This document shows, in pieces, positions 1 to 8,336 of a stretch of 23,784 nucleotides of DNA. Every line of letters starts with the position of its first letter. Position 1 is the first letter of the stretch. The translations under genes and the position numbers were made by a program. Below the pieces are notes generated by a model. That model ran no database searches, had not been told where the DNA came from, and worked only from the letters and a program-made list of their open reading frames with translations. Origin of the DNA: SIG673 sp045638685 (lineage in GTDB: Bacteria > Bacillota > Clostridia > Oscillospirales > CAG-272); contig JAZUBT010000001.1 of the NCBI GenBank assembly GCA_045638685.1, forward strand, positions 1 through 23,784. Reading direction: 5' to 3'.

Positions 1-59
1 GCAGAGCAGGGAAGCAGATAATATTGTAACGCTCCTTAGAAGTTAGGTGCTTTTTTATT
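1..59 (+). ncRNA. possible 3' end of a structured RNA (SRP-like), cut by window edge
   Basis: The first bases contain GGGAAGCAG, which resembles the GGAAGCAG found in the 3' half of bacterial SRP RNA domain IV. About 40 bases later comes GGTGC followed by a long T-rich tract, as at a 3' end whose 5' pairing partner lies off the window. The bases GC-AGA-GC at the extreme left could be the tip of a hairpin. No pairing partner can be checked because the 5' half is missing. The stretch could equally be the tail or terminator of another gene, or part of a leftward transcript from the promoter at 160-188. The call is weak. Confidence 0.22.
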
Positions 60-159
60 TTTTTTGCGCTAACTTGCGCTTTATTTTTTTTAATATTTAA
101 AATCACGTTTTACTCCGTTTTTGAATATTCCATTGTTTCTGATTTAATTTTGCAGTTTA

Positions 160-188
160 ATTATAGTACATTTTTTCGTCTTTGTCAA
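160..188 (-). promoter_or_regulatory. sigma-A type promoter reading leftward
   Basis: On the minus strand a perfect TTGACA (188-183) and a perfect TATAAT (165-160) are separated by exactly 17 bases. Transcription would start near 153 and run off the left edge of the window. No minus-strand start codon with a ribosome binding site is obvious in bases 1-150, so the product lies outside or is an RNA. It is divergent from the purine permease promoter. Confidence 0.6.
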
Positions 189-305
189 GAAAAAGCGCAG
201 ATATACTACTTTTTTAGCGGTCATTTCCTGCTTTGATTTGAAAATATAACATTTGTTTTTGTGTATAATTTTGTAAAAAAGTGTTGATAAAATCTTTAAA
301 CTATA

Positions 306-334
306 TTGACAAAAGATGTAAAATATGTTATACT
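306..334 (+). promoter_or_regulatory. sigma-A type promoter of the purine permease
   Basis: TTGACA at 306-311 and TATACT at 329-334 have a 17-base spacer. The start of transcription is expected near 341, at the first base of the folded leader that precedes the permease start codon at 435. The roughly 300 bases left of this promoter are AT-rich and contain no convincing gene. Confidence 0.75.
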
Positions 335-341
335 TTGTCTA

Positions 342-410
342 TCAGTGTTAATTAATTTAAGGTCTCCGAAAAACTCACCGTTTAAGGGGGCTTTTAAGAT
401 TTAACGCTGA
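342..410 (+). promoter_or_regulatory. structured 5' leader of the NCS2 permease, unclassified riboswitch candidate
   Basis: Starting at the predicted transcription start, TCAGTGTTAA (342-351) pairs with TTAACGCTGA (401-410), giving 10 base pairs with one G-U. Inside it, AAG plus TCTCC (359-367, one bulged G) pairs with GGGGGCTT (386-393), leaving an 18-base loop. The ribosome binding site AAGGAGAC follows about 10 bases later. Purine permeases are common riboswitch targets, but the conserved core of the classical purine riboswitch (TATGG, CTACC, CTAC) is absent. I do not recognise the fold as preQ1, THF, ZTP, guanidine or xanthine class. There is no intrinsic terminator, so control at translation start would be more likely. 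Confidence 0.4.
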
Positions 411-434
411 AAAAATAAAAAAGGAGACATAAAA

Positions 435-1865
435 ATGTCAAAATTCTTCGGTTTTTTAAACAACAAGTTTAAGCTTGAAGTAAACGGCACCGACGTTAAA
501 ACAGAGTTCCGTGCAGGTCTTACCACGTTTATGGCAATGGTTTACATACTCATGGTAAACGCGGGAATGTTTATGGGCGCCGGTGTTTCCTATGAGGCAA
601 TGTACATTACGACAGCAATTTCCGCTATCGTCGGTACCGTGCTTATAGGTCTTCTCGCAGGACTTCCCCTCGCGCAGGCTCCCGGTATGGGACTTAACGC
701 ATTCTTCGTATTAACCGTTTGCCAAGGCTTCGGTCTTTCCTATGCGAATGCGCTCGTTCTTATACTCATAGACGGTCTCGTATTTATCGCTCTTACCGTA
801 ACAGGTCTTAGAAGGATAATTTTCGAGGCAATTCCTTCCGCTGTTAAAAAGGCAATACCCGCAGGTATCGGTCTTTTCATTGCGTTCATCGGACTTCAGG
901 GTGCCGGTATCGTTGTTGACAATCCCTCAACTCTTGTTGACCTCACCTCCTTTAACCTTCTCGGTAAGGCAACGTGGGCAAGCATTATGCCTGTTCTCGT
1001 AACCCTTCTCGCTTTTATTGGTATGGGTGTTCTCGCAAAGAGAAACGTAAGAGGAGCTGTTGTTTACGGTATTCTCGGCGGCGCGGTTCTTTACTACGTG
1101 CTTGGATTTACTGTTCCGGGCTTCTATGCAAATTTCTCGCTTAATATGGATAACCCCTTCACCGCATTCGCAAAATTCGGTACCGAGTGCTTCGGTAAGG
1201 TCTTTACAGAGGGCTTTAATTTCTCCGGTTATCTTGCAAAACCCGGAAACAACGTTGGAAGCCTTGTAATCATTATCATCACCTCGTCTCTCGCTTTCTG
1301 CCTTGTTGACATGTTCGACACGATGGGAACTCTCTACGGCGCTTGCGCTCGCGGAAACCTCCTCATCGAGAAGGAAAACGGAGAAAAAGAGATTCCGAAC
1401 ATGGAGAAGGCAATGATTGCCGACGCCATCGCAACCACCACCGGTGCTATTCTTGGAACCTCTACCGTTACCACCTACGTTGAATCCAGCGCAGGTACCG
1501 CTGAAGGCGGTAAGACCGGTCTTACCTCTATATTCACCTCGCTTCTCTTCGTACTTGCGATGTTCCTTACCCCCGTTGCGATGCTCATTCCTTCCGCAGC
1601 AACCAACGCGGCGCTTATTTACGTAGGCGTACTTATGATGGCAAGCGTAAAGGATATTGACTGGACCGATATAAGCTCGGCAATTCCAGCGTTCCTTACT
1701 TTGTCTTTCATGCCCTTCACCTACAACATCTCCTACGGTATCGCATTCGGTATTATCTCCTACATTCTTATCACTCTCTTTGATAAGAAGGGATATAAGA
1801 AGATAAACGTTGCGACCTACATCATCGCAGCTCTCTTTATCGCGATGTTCCTTATTTCGAGATAA
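435..1865 (+). CDS. NCS2 family purine permease (AzgA/PbuG-like)
   Basis: A 476-residue polytopic membrane protein that would import a nucleobase (adenine, guanine or hypoxanthine) by cation symport. It opens with the N-terminal NCS2/AzgA pattern: TEFRAGLTTFMAMVYILMVN near residue 25, then the helix with APGMGLNAFF around residue 82. The later signature LVDMFDTMGTLYGAC sits near residue 290. A stretch with SSAGTAEGGKTGLTS near residue 350 is also typical of this subgroup. Length and the number of hydrophobic segments (about 12-14) fit the family. The start follows AAGGAGAC with normal spacing. The gene stands alone between its own promoter and leader and a strong terminator. Which purine it carries cannot be read from sequence; the family assignment is secure. 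Confidence 0.93.
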   Translation: MSKFFGFLNNKFKLEVNGTDVKTEFRAGLTTFMAMVYILMVNAGMFMGAGVSYEAMYITTAISAIVGTVLIGLLAGLPLAQAPGMGLNAFFVLTVCQGFGLSYANALVLILIDGLVFIALTVTGLRRIIFEAIPSAVKKAIPAGIGLFIAFIGLQGAGIVVDNPSTLVDLTSFNLLGKATWASIMPVLVTLLAFIGMGVLAKRNVRGAVVYGILGGAVLYYVLGFTVPGFYANFSLNMDNPFTAFAKFGTECFGKVFTEGFNFSGYLAKPGNNVGSLVIIIITSSLAFCLVDMFDTMGTLYGACARGNLLIEKENGEKEIPNMEKAMIADAIATTTGAILGTSTVTTYVESSAGTAEGGKTGLTSIFTSLLFVLAMFLTPVAMLIPSAATNAALIYVGVLMMASVKDIDWTDISSAIPAFLTLSFMPFTYNISYGIAFGIISYILITLFDKKGYKKINVATYIIAALFIAMFLISR

Positions 1866-1882
1866 CGAATAACTGAATATAA

Positions 1883-1926
1883 AACACCTATGATAGATGC
1901 TTTTGCGCCTGTCGTAGGTGTTTTTC
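1883..1926 (+). terminator. intrinsic terminator after the purine permease
   Basis: CACCTATGATAG (1885-1896) pairs with CTGTCGTAGGTG (1909-1920), giving 12 pairs with two G-U. It is flanked by AAAA upstream and a T-rich tract downstream. It isolates the permease from the HD-domain gene. Confidence 0.88.
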
Positions 1927-1997
1927 TTTTTCTTTGAGGTTTTTAAAATCGAGTAGGTAAAATAATATATTATATTTTCAATATTGTAATAAATCGG

Positions 1998-2026
1998 TTG
2001 ACATTTTCTTTATTTTATGTTATATT
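1998..2026 (+). promoter_or_regulatory. promoter of the HD-domain gene
   Basis: TTGACA (1998-2003) and TATATT (2021-2026) have a 17-base spacer, with a start expected near 2033. The ribosome binding site AGAGGGGA (2053-2060) and ATG at 2067 follow. No terminator lies between this gene and the first lipoprotein gene, so the promoter may also serve the start of the array. Confidence 0.7.
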
Positions 2027-2066
2027 TAATATGAGATATTATATTAAAATATAGAGGGGATTTATT

Positions 2067-2660
2067 ATGTCTAATATTGAAGCGGATAAGAAAGAGTTTA
2101 TCGAAATTTTCAAAAATAACGTAAAAAGAGACGGAAGCGCGCAGCTTCTTGAGTACCTTCTTTCGGATAAATGCGATTTTTTTACCGCGCCCGCGAGCGC
2201 GAAATATCATAACGCCTTCGAAGGTGGACTGCTACGCCATAGCTTAAACGTCTATCACTGTCTTAAAAGCTATCTTGACAGAGAGCGCGTAAAGGAAACC
2301 TACGGGATTGAATATTCCGACGAAAGCATCGCGATAGCCGCACTTTTGCACGATCTTTGTAAGGTGAATTTCTATAAGGTGGGATTCCGTAACGTCAAGG
2401 ACGAGCACGGAGTATGGCAGAAGGTTCCGGCGTACGAGGTTGACGACAGACTTCCTTACGGACACGGTGAAAAGTCGGTTTACATAATCTCCGGATATAT
2501 GAAGCTGACGAGAGAGGAAGCCTTTGCCATAAGATACCACATGGGCTTTTCGGGCGGAGACGACGAGCGTAACGTCGGACGGGCATTTTCGATGTTTCCG
2601 CTTGCCGTTGCCCTTTCATTTGCGGATATGGAAGCGACGTTCTTCCTTGAAAAGGAATAA
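2067..2660 (+). CDS. HD-domain phosphohydrolase-like protein
   Basis: A 197-residue soluble protein of the HD superfamily (metal-dependent phosphohydrolases acting on nucleotides, cyclic nucleotides or RNA). Likely metal ligands are visible: His48 in AKYHNAF, His58 in GGLLRHSLNV, the His95-Asp96 pair in ALLHDLCK, His133 in YGHGEKS, and a late Asp in SFADMEAT. The segment HNAFEGGLLRHSLNV resembles the HD module of YhaM-type 3'-5' exoribonucleases, but the OB-fold RNA-binding domain of YhaM is absent. This is a stand-alone HD protein of the type common in Clostridia and their phages. It starts at ATG 2067 behind AGAGGGGA. The first lipoprotein gene begins 20 bases downstream, so co-transcription is plausible, but no functional link is evident. 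The substrate is unknown. Confidence 0.8.
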   Translation: MSNIEADKKEFIEIFKNNVKRDGSAQLLEYLLSDKCDFFTAPASAKYHNAFEGGLLRHSLNVYHCLKSYLDRERVKETYGIEYSDESIAIAALLHDLCKVNFYKVGFRNVKDEHGVWQKVPAYEVDDRLPYGHGEKSVYIISGYMKLTREEAFAIRYHMGFSGGDDERNVGRAFSMFPLAVALSFADMEATFFLEKE

Positions 2661-2680
2661 TTTATTTAAAGGTGATAATT

Positions 2681-4108
2681 ATGAAGCTACATAAAAGAGC
2701 CCTCGCGCTTATTCTTGCTTTTATTACTCTTTTTGCAGGAGCGTTTTCATTTTCCTCCTGTGGACTCGGCAAGGACAAATCAAAAATTTATATAATATCA
2801 GAGGACAAATTTAAATCCACGGTAAAGCTTGATGATGACGGCAATATCAAAAAGCTTAATTTAAAAAATCTTGAAAAGGCTGATGAGGAAAATCTGATAA
2901 CCGGAAAAAAATACTATGCGGTAGTATATACAAACAGAAAAAATATTTTTCAGGGAGACCTTTGCTTTTACAGCGACGTAACCATTAACACTGATGAAAT
3001 TTATTTAGGCACGAAAAAGGACTACAAGCTTGAATCGAAATTTTCTTACATCGAAAATCCCGGCTACGGCGGTTATTATGCCAGAATTATGGTTAAGCCC
3101 TCCGAATATAAAAAATACGGTAAAACCGACAACTATTACGCCGTAGGCTTTATTGCCGAAAATGCAGACAGTGAGCGCTTTCACGTTTCGCTGTCGTATT
3201 ATCAGGGCAGCTACCACGACGACGTCGATACCCATAAAAGCATACTTTATAAAAAGCAGATAACCTCCGAGGCATCTATAAAATACTTAAGCTACGAGGA
3301 TTATATGAGCGGAGACTACGAAGGTAAGCTTAAGGATAGCATAGAGGCGCCAATCGGCGAAAAGCTTTTTGCCGTAATTGATTACAAGCTTTCGGCCTTT
3401 AATGAAATCGAGGAAACCGACACGGCCACGGTTTCTATATCTGCAAAATCAACCAACCCAAACGACACGACCACACTTAAGCTTCGGGTAGAGGAGTTCC
3501 CAACGGCTGATTACAGCAGTACCGATACGTCGGCAACCGCAGAATTTAGGCTAAAGGACGGCGGAGAGGCGGGAAAGACTTACAGATTTATCGTATCGCT
3601 TATCTCCGACGGTGGTATAATCTATGATATTTCAGCTGAAATTTCCGCAAAACAGATTTCTTTCTTAAACCAAAAGACAGCTTCGTCAAAAGCAACCGTT
3701 AGTCCCTATATTGAAGTGGAAAGCAAGCTTGAATTTGCCTTAAGTCAGGGCGGAGCCTATTACACGGTTACAGGGCTCGGACAGGAAACGTCGGACGTAA
3801 TTAAAATTCCGTCCACTTATAAAGATAAGCCGGTAAAAGCGATTGCAGATAACGTATTTTCGGATGTATCATACATAACCGAGGTTATTTTTCCCGACAC
3901 ACTTGAAACGATAGGCGCGGGAGCGTTTAAAAACTGTATGTCTCTTGAAAGAATAGTTATTCCGTTAAGCGTTACCGTGATAGGAAACGATGCCTTTGTA
4001 GGCTGTTCGATTGCGGATATATACTGTGAGACAAACGACGTTCCGGACGGTTGGAGTGAAAGCTGGACAGACCCTTATGCGGTAATAAATTGGGGCTACG
4101 TTAAGTAA
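2681..4108 (+). CDS. secreted LRR lipoprotein 1 (short BspA-like tail)
   Basis: 475 residues from ATG 2681, which sits behind AAAGGTGA; a GTG nine bases upstream is less likely because it overlaps that site. A lipoprotein signal peptide ends at lipobox FSSC with acceptor Cys27, so the protein should be anchored on the outer face of the membrane. Residues about 35-190 and 198-328 look like two copies of one beta-rich domain. Each opens with an IxxSEDxF or IKYLSYEDY element and then a G-x-K-x-(Y/F)-AV block. I cannot name this domain. After a linker (ESKLEFALS) come only about two to three LRR_5-type units with AF-x-x-C signatures (AFKNC, AFVGC), ending in a WSESW..P.AV.NWG block. That same block occurs inside the longer paralogues, so this protein stops where they continue. 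Binding of host or polymer ligands is typical of BspA-like proteins but is inference here. Confidence 0.82.
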   Translation: MKLHKRALALILAFITLFAGAFSFSSCGLGKDKSKIYIISEDKFKSTVKLDDDGNIKKLNLKNLEKADEENLITGKKYYAVVYTNRKNIFQGDLCFYSDVTINTDEIYLGTKKDYKLESKFSYIENPGYGGYYARIMVKPSEYKKYGKTDNYYAVGFIAENADSERFHVSLSYYQGSYHDDVDTHKSILYKKQITSEASIKYLSYEDYMSGDYEGKLKDSIEAPIGEKLFAVIDYKLSAFNEIEETDTATVSISAKSTNPNDTTTLKLRVEEFPTADYSSTDTSATAEFRLKDGGEAGKTYRFIVSLISDGGIIYDISAEISAKQISFLNQKTASSKATVSPYIEVESKLEFALSQGGAYYTVTGLGQETSDVIKIPSTYKDKPVKAIADNVFSDVSYITEVIFPDTLETIGAGAFKNCMSLERIVIPLSVTVIGNDAFVGCSIADIYCETNDVPDGWSESWTDPYAVINWGYVK

Positions 4109-4155
4109 TTTTTGGTAATTAAAAGGAAATTTTAAATTTATATAACGGTGTCATT

Positions 4156-5187
4156 ATGAAAATGCTAAAAAAAATCTCCCTCGTTATTCTTATATTTACC
4201 TTATTTATAGCTTTTTTGATTTTTTTCTCTTGCGGAAAAGAAGATAAATCAAGAATATACATTGTAAGTGAGGAAGACTTTAAAAACACGGTAGAGCTTA
4301 ATAAGAACGGAGAAATTGAAAAAATTTCCCTGAAAGAGCTCGAAAAAGCAGACGTTCGCGATTTTGTAACCGACGTAAAATACTACACGGTAGTTTACCT
4401 TGATAGCAAAACGCTCATCAGAGGCTCTTTAACCTTTGGCGGAGATGTAACGCTTTATGAAAGCGAAATTTACACCGGTACGAAAAGCGGACGTGAAACA
4501 ATAGAAGCGGAGCTTACCGGAGATAGCAATAAAAATAAAAAGTTCGAGTTTTCAGCATATGACTATGCTGAAACCGACTGCTATGTTGCGGCCGCCTTTA
4601 CGGTTAACGACTTTGAAAAGGAAAAATATTCTGATTACGGAAATTTTAATATCGGGCTTATCTATTCGTCGACTTATACTAAAAACTATGGCAGAGACGT
4701 TTCCTTAACAAAGAAAATTCAGTACAAAAAGCAGATAACGGCAGCTTCGTCTATAAAATACGTAAGCTACGAGGATTACATGAGCGGAAACTTTGATGAT
4801 AAGCTTAAAGACAGCATCGTAGCGCCTGTCGGACAAAAATACTTTGCGGTAATTGATTATACGCTTACCGCGTTTAAGGATCACGAGGAAACGGACACGG
4901 CGAGCGTTTCTATATCCGCAGCCTCGGAAAACGGAGCTAAATTTAAGCTTTGGGTAGAGGAGTTTCCGACGGGAGAATACAGCAGCTCCGATACCTCGGT
5001 AACCGCAGCCTTCAGATTAAGGGACGGAGGCGAGGCGGGAAAGACTTATAGATTTATAGTTTCCATTACTCCCGAAAGCGAAGGCGATGTAAAGCTTTCC
5101 GCGGAAATTTTAGGAAACAAAATCACCTTTTTAAACGAAAAGACCGTAGAAGTAACTACAAAAGTCATTGGAAATGTTTCCGAGTAA
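4156..5187 (+). CDS. secreted lipoprotein 2, LRR-less paralogue
   Basis: 343 residues. The signal peptide has an unusually long hydrophobic core and ends at FFSC, with acceptor Cys26. The mature part matches lipoprotein 1 closely through both N-terminal domains. Examples are SRIYIVSEEDF, VSYEDYMSGNFDDKLKDS, VEEFPTGEYSSSDTS and RDGGEAGKTYRFIVS. It stops about 20 residues after the second domain (ITFLNEKTVEV). The LRR linker, LRR units and C-terminal cap of the paralogues are absent. The stop is clean and in frame, and the sequence following it does not continue the paralogue, so this is either a natural minimal form or an old truncation. GGTG at 4147-4150 is a weak ribosome binding site. It shows that the paired N-terminal domain can exist without repeats. 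Confidence 0.78.
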   Translation: MKMLKKISLVILIFTLFIAFLIFFSCGKEDKSRIYIVSEEDFKNTVELNKNGEIEKISLKELEKADVRDFVTDVKYYTVVYLDSKTLIRGSLTFGGDVTLYESEIYTGTKSGRETIEAELTGDSNKNKKFEFSAYDYAETDCYVAAAFTVNDFEKEKYSDYGNFNIGLIYSSTYTKNYGRDVSLTKKIQYKKQITAASSIKYVSYEDYMSGNFDDKLKDSIVAPVGQKYFAVIDYTLTAFKDHEETDTASVSISAASENGAKFKLWVEEFPTGEYSSSDTSVTAAFRLRDGGEAGKTYRFIVSITPESEGDVKLSAEILGNKITFLNEKTVEVTTKVIGNVSE

Positions 5188-5277
5188 GTCGGTGTGATAT
5201 TCTAACAAGACAATAATCCGTGGTTACGTTAACAAATGGATTTTGATTTAAAATAAAAACAGATTATAGGATTTATT

Positions 5278-8200
5278 ATGAAAGCTTTTAAAAAAATTAC
5301 CGTAAAACTTATTCTTATGCTTACAATTTTTTCCACCTGTTTTGTTTTTAACGCCTGTTTTGGCAGTAAAGATGGCGGCAAAAGCGAGGACGACATTATA
5401 TTTATCGTTCCCGAGGACGTGTATAAAAAATCCGAAGAAAAAAACAATTACAGAGGATGGCTAAGCGGCTACAATCATTTAGAACTTGATGCAGGTAAAG
5501 TAGATTACATTACGGAGAACGAAACCTACTATGCTGTCGTCCGTATTCTCGGTAAAAGCTTTAAAAAGGCACGCTTTTACCTTAGAGGCGATATTTCCGC
5601 GGTTAATTCGCTTATTACACCCGCAAGCGTATATACTTCAAAATACGACAGTAGAGAAAAGGCGTTTAACATTGAAAGAACGTACGATACGGGAAACAAT
5701 TATTTTTATGCTGCAATAAAATTTACAATAAGCAGAGATTATTCGGGAATACCGCTTACCGCATATTTTGAATATACAACCGATGCGGAGAGCGAGGAGT
5801 ATGAAAACACCGTCAAGGTGGAAAAGGAGATACGAATTCTCCGAAAGGCGGACACCGTATCGACTATCGGGTATCTTACCGAATCTGATTATCAAAGCGG
5901 AGATTACGAGGATAAGATAAAGGACAAAATAGAGGTGGCGGTAGGCGAAACATGCTATGTTGTTATTGATTACACTTTATCCGGTGAAACGGAGATAAAT
6001 GAAACGGACATGGCAGAGCTTAGGATATACACAAATCCGTCAGCCGGTGTTGAGCACGAGGTTAAGGTCGAAGCACTGCCGACAACCGTTTATGAAATTG
6101 CCAACAACACCGTTGCGGCAAGCTTTAAGATACACGACGGTATAGGCGAGGGTAAATCGTTCAGATTTATAGTCGCCGTAACGGGAAAAAACGCGGGACA
6201 TATTGTTATTGTTTCCGAAATTTACGGTCAGGGCATCTTTTTCGTAGGCGGTCGCAAAGCCTCCGGTTCAATAGTTATCAGCGCGGATTTAGAGATTGAA
6301 AGTAAGCTTGACTACGAGCCTTCCTCCGACGGAAGCTATTACATTGTTACAGGACTTGGTAAAGAAACGAGCGATACTGTAACCATTCCAAAAATGCATA
6401 AAGGACTTCCCGTAAAGGAAATTGACAGCTTTGTATTTATGGAATCAAAGCACATAAAAAACGTTATTCTTAATGAAGGGCTTGAAAAAATAGGAGCCTC
6501 GGCATTTAAGAATTGCACCTCGCTTTTAGGTGTCGTAATACCCGAAAGCGTTACGTATATTGGCAAAGATGCATTTAACGGCTGCAATGCAAGTATATGC
6601 TGTATTGCAGAAACCAAGCCGAGCAATTGGAATGAAAGCTGGGCGCCCGAAGGAGCCTACGTAACGTGGAACAGCGATAAGCATTACGTTTTAAACGAGG
6701 ACGGAAAATCGTACAGCTATACTGCGCAAGGGCTTAATCTTACCGACGTTAAGATTTTATCCGAGTATAAAAACCTCCCCGTTACCGCTATTACCGACGG
6801 CGCGTTTAAAAATTATACGTCCTTAAAGACGGTCTATATTCCCGAAAGTATTAAAACAATAGGTAAAAATGCGTTCGAGAACTGCACAGGACTTACCGAA
6901 ATAGTCCTTCCCGACAGCGTTCAAGAGTTAGGAGATTATGCGTTTTACGGCTGTACGTCGCTAACAACAGCTGATTTAGGCAATAACACCATGCTCTTTG
7001 ATATGGGAGAATTTGCCTTTGAAAATTGCCTCAAACTTACCGAAATTGCTATTCCCGATGGACTTCAAACAATAAGTAAAGGCGCGTTTAAAGGCTGCTC
7101 GTCGCTGAAAACCGTTTCCTTTGGCACTGAAAGTCAGCTTTATACCGTTGGTGTCGAAGCCTTCGCCTCTTGTACGGGGCTTAAAAATATAGTCTTACCG
7201 AATTATGTTAGCAAGGTGGGGGCACAAGCGTTTGAGAATTGTACCGATCTTGAAACGGTTAATCTTGGCAGCTCCTTGTACGTAATTGAGGATTATGCGT
7301 TTAACGGCTGCTCGCGGCTTACCGAAATTTCCGTATCGGATAAACTGCAAACGATTGGTGAACACGCATTTGTCGGTTGTACGTCGCTTGCCGAGATTTC
7401 CTTGCCCGACAGCTTAAAAACGATTGGTAAATATGCGTTTAACGGCTGCGCGGCACTTGAAACCGTTAGATTTACAGAAAACAGCACTCTTGAAAACATT
7501 GACGACAGAGCCTTTGAAAACTGTGTAAAGCTTTCCGATATTAAGCTCGGAGACGATCTTGTCGGAATAGGAAAGTATGCTTTCGCGGGCTGTACGTCGC
7601 TTTCAAGTATAAAAATACCTGCAAGTGTTACTTCTATTGGTTCAAGCGCGTTTTATCTTTGCACCGGACTTAACGACGTAACCATTCAAAGCGGTATTAC
7701 TTATATTGGTAACTCCGCATTCTCCGGCTGCACGGGTATTACAAGCCTTACGCTTCCCGATAGCATCACCGAAATAGGCGAAAACGCCTTCTTTAACTGC
7801 ACGGGGCTTACCGAAATCACGCTTCCGAGCAATCTTGTCAGGCTGTCTTACGGAGCGTTTGCCGGTTGTGAAAGGCTTACCGCTATAACCATTCCGTTTG
7901 GTGTTCAGTATATTAGCGAAGCGACATTTTCCGGCTGCATCGCGCTTGAAAGCGTAACGTTTTTAGGTTCAAACGTGAATAAGATTTACGAAAGAGCGTT
8001 TTATAACTGCAAATCTCTTTCGAGCATAACGCTTCCCGACGTAGTTATGCTAATAGAGGACGAGGCATTTTACGGATGCACAGCCTTAAAGAGCGTTACT
8101 ATGGGCACTTTGTTAAACACAATAAGATACCGTGCGTTTTATAACTGTACCGAACTTACCGAAATTAATTATAAGGGCACAGAGCAGGATTTCGCCGCGA

Positions 8201-8292
8201 TAAGCAAGGGTAACGAATGGAACGAATACGATAATAACGGAGTCAGCGAAAAGCTAAGCTATACAATTAATTTCAACTATACCGGAAAATAA
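5278..8292 (+). CDS. secreted LRR lipoprotein 3 (long BspA-like LRR array)
   Basis: 1004 residues. The signal peptide ends at FNAC (Cys27). The two N-terminal domains cover about residues 38-325. They are the most diverged set of the family, yet keep YITENETYYAVV and GYLTESDYQSGDYEDK. The rest is LRR_5/BspA-type repeats of about 23 residues with the pattern I-G-x-x-AF-x-x-C-x-x-L-x-x-I-x-(I/L)-P. I count about 22 AF-x-x-C or close variants. The WNESWAPEGAYV block interrupts the repeats near residue 450, as in the paralogues. The protein ends in a cap (NYKGTEQDFAAISKGNEWNE, then a terminal NYTG) like those closing many BspA-like proteins. The near-invariant Cys per repeat would form a cysteine ladder. 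The role is probably surface adhesion or ligand binding (inference). No LPXTG or transmembrane anchor is seen; anchoring is by the lipid. Confidence 0.87.
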   Translation: MKAFKKITVKLILMLTIFSTCFVFNACFGSKDGGKSEDDIIFIVPEDVYKKSEEKNNYRGWLSGYNHLELDAGKVDYITENETYYAVVRILGKSFKKARFYLRGDISAVNSLITPASVYTSKYDSREKAFNIERTYDTGNNYFYAAIKFTISRDYSGIPLTAYFEYTTDAESEEYENTVKVEKEIRILRKADTVSTIGYLTESDYQSGDYEDKIKDKIEVAVGETCYVVIDYTLSGETEINETDMAELRIYTNPSAGVEHEVKVEALPTTVYEIANNTVAASFKIHDGIGEGKSFRFIVAVTGKNAGHIVIVSEIYGQGIFFVGGRKASGSIVISADLEIESKLDYEPSSDGSYYIVTGLGKETSDTVTIPKMHKGLPVKEIDSFVFMESKHIKNVILNEGLEKIGASAFKNCTSLLGVVIPESVTYIGKDAFNGCNASICCIAETKPSNWNESWAPEGAYVTWNSDKHYVLNEDGKSYSYTAQGLNLTDVKILSEYKNLPVTAITDGAFKNYTSLKTVYIPESIKTIGKNAFENCTGLTEIVLPDSVQELGDYAFYGCTSLTTADLGNNTMLFDMGEFAFENCLKLTEIAIPDGLQTISKGAFKGCSSLKTVSFGTESQLYTVGVEAFASCTGLKNIVLPNYVSKVGAQAFENCTDLETVNLGSSLYVIEDYAFNGCSRLTEISVSDKLQTIGEHAFVGCTSLAEISLPDSLKTIGKYAFNGCAALETVRFTENSTLENIDDRAFENCVKLSDIKLGDDLVGIGKYAFAGCTSLSSIKIPASVTSIGSSAFYLCTGLNDVTIQSGITYIGNSAFSGCTGITSLTLPDSITEIGENAFFNCTGLTEITLPSNLVRLSYGAFAGCERLTAITIPFGVQYISEATFSGCIALESVTFLGSNVNKIYERAFYNCKSLSSITLPDVVMLIEDEAFYGCTALKSVTMGTLLNTIRYRAFYNCTELTEINYKGTEQDFAAISKGNEWNEYDNNGVSEKLSYTINFNYTGK

Positions 8293-8336
8293 TGTTTTCC
8301 GATTTTAACACGAAAAAACATTAAAAGGGACGATTT

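Noticed and set aside
342..410. Classical purine riboswitch before the permease
   Set aside because: The conserved junction elements (TATGG, CTACC, CTAC) are not present, although a folded leader is; it is reported as unclassified.
5232..5270. Promoter directly before lipoprotein 3 (TTGATT ... TATAGG)
   Set aside because: The -10 match is poor and the start would fall almost on the ATG, leaving no room for a leader.
6480..8160. CRISPR-like or simple tandem DNA repeat
   Set aside because: The periodicity is at the protein level (about 69 bases per LRR unit) with strong codon divergence; there are no identical spaced repeats.
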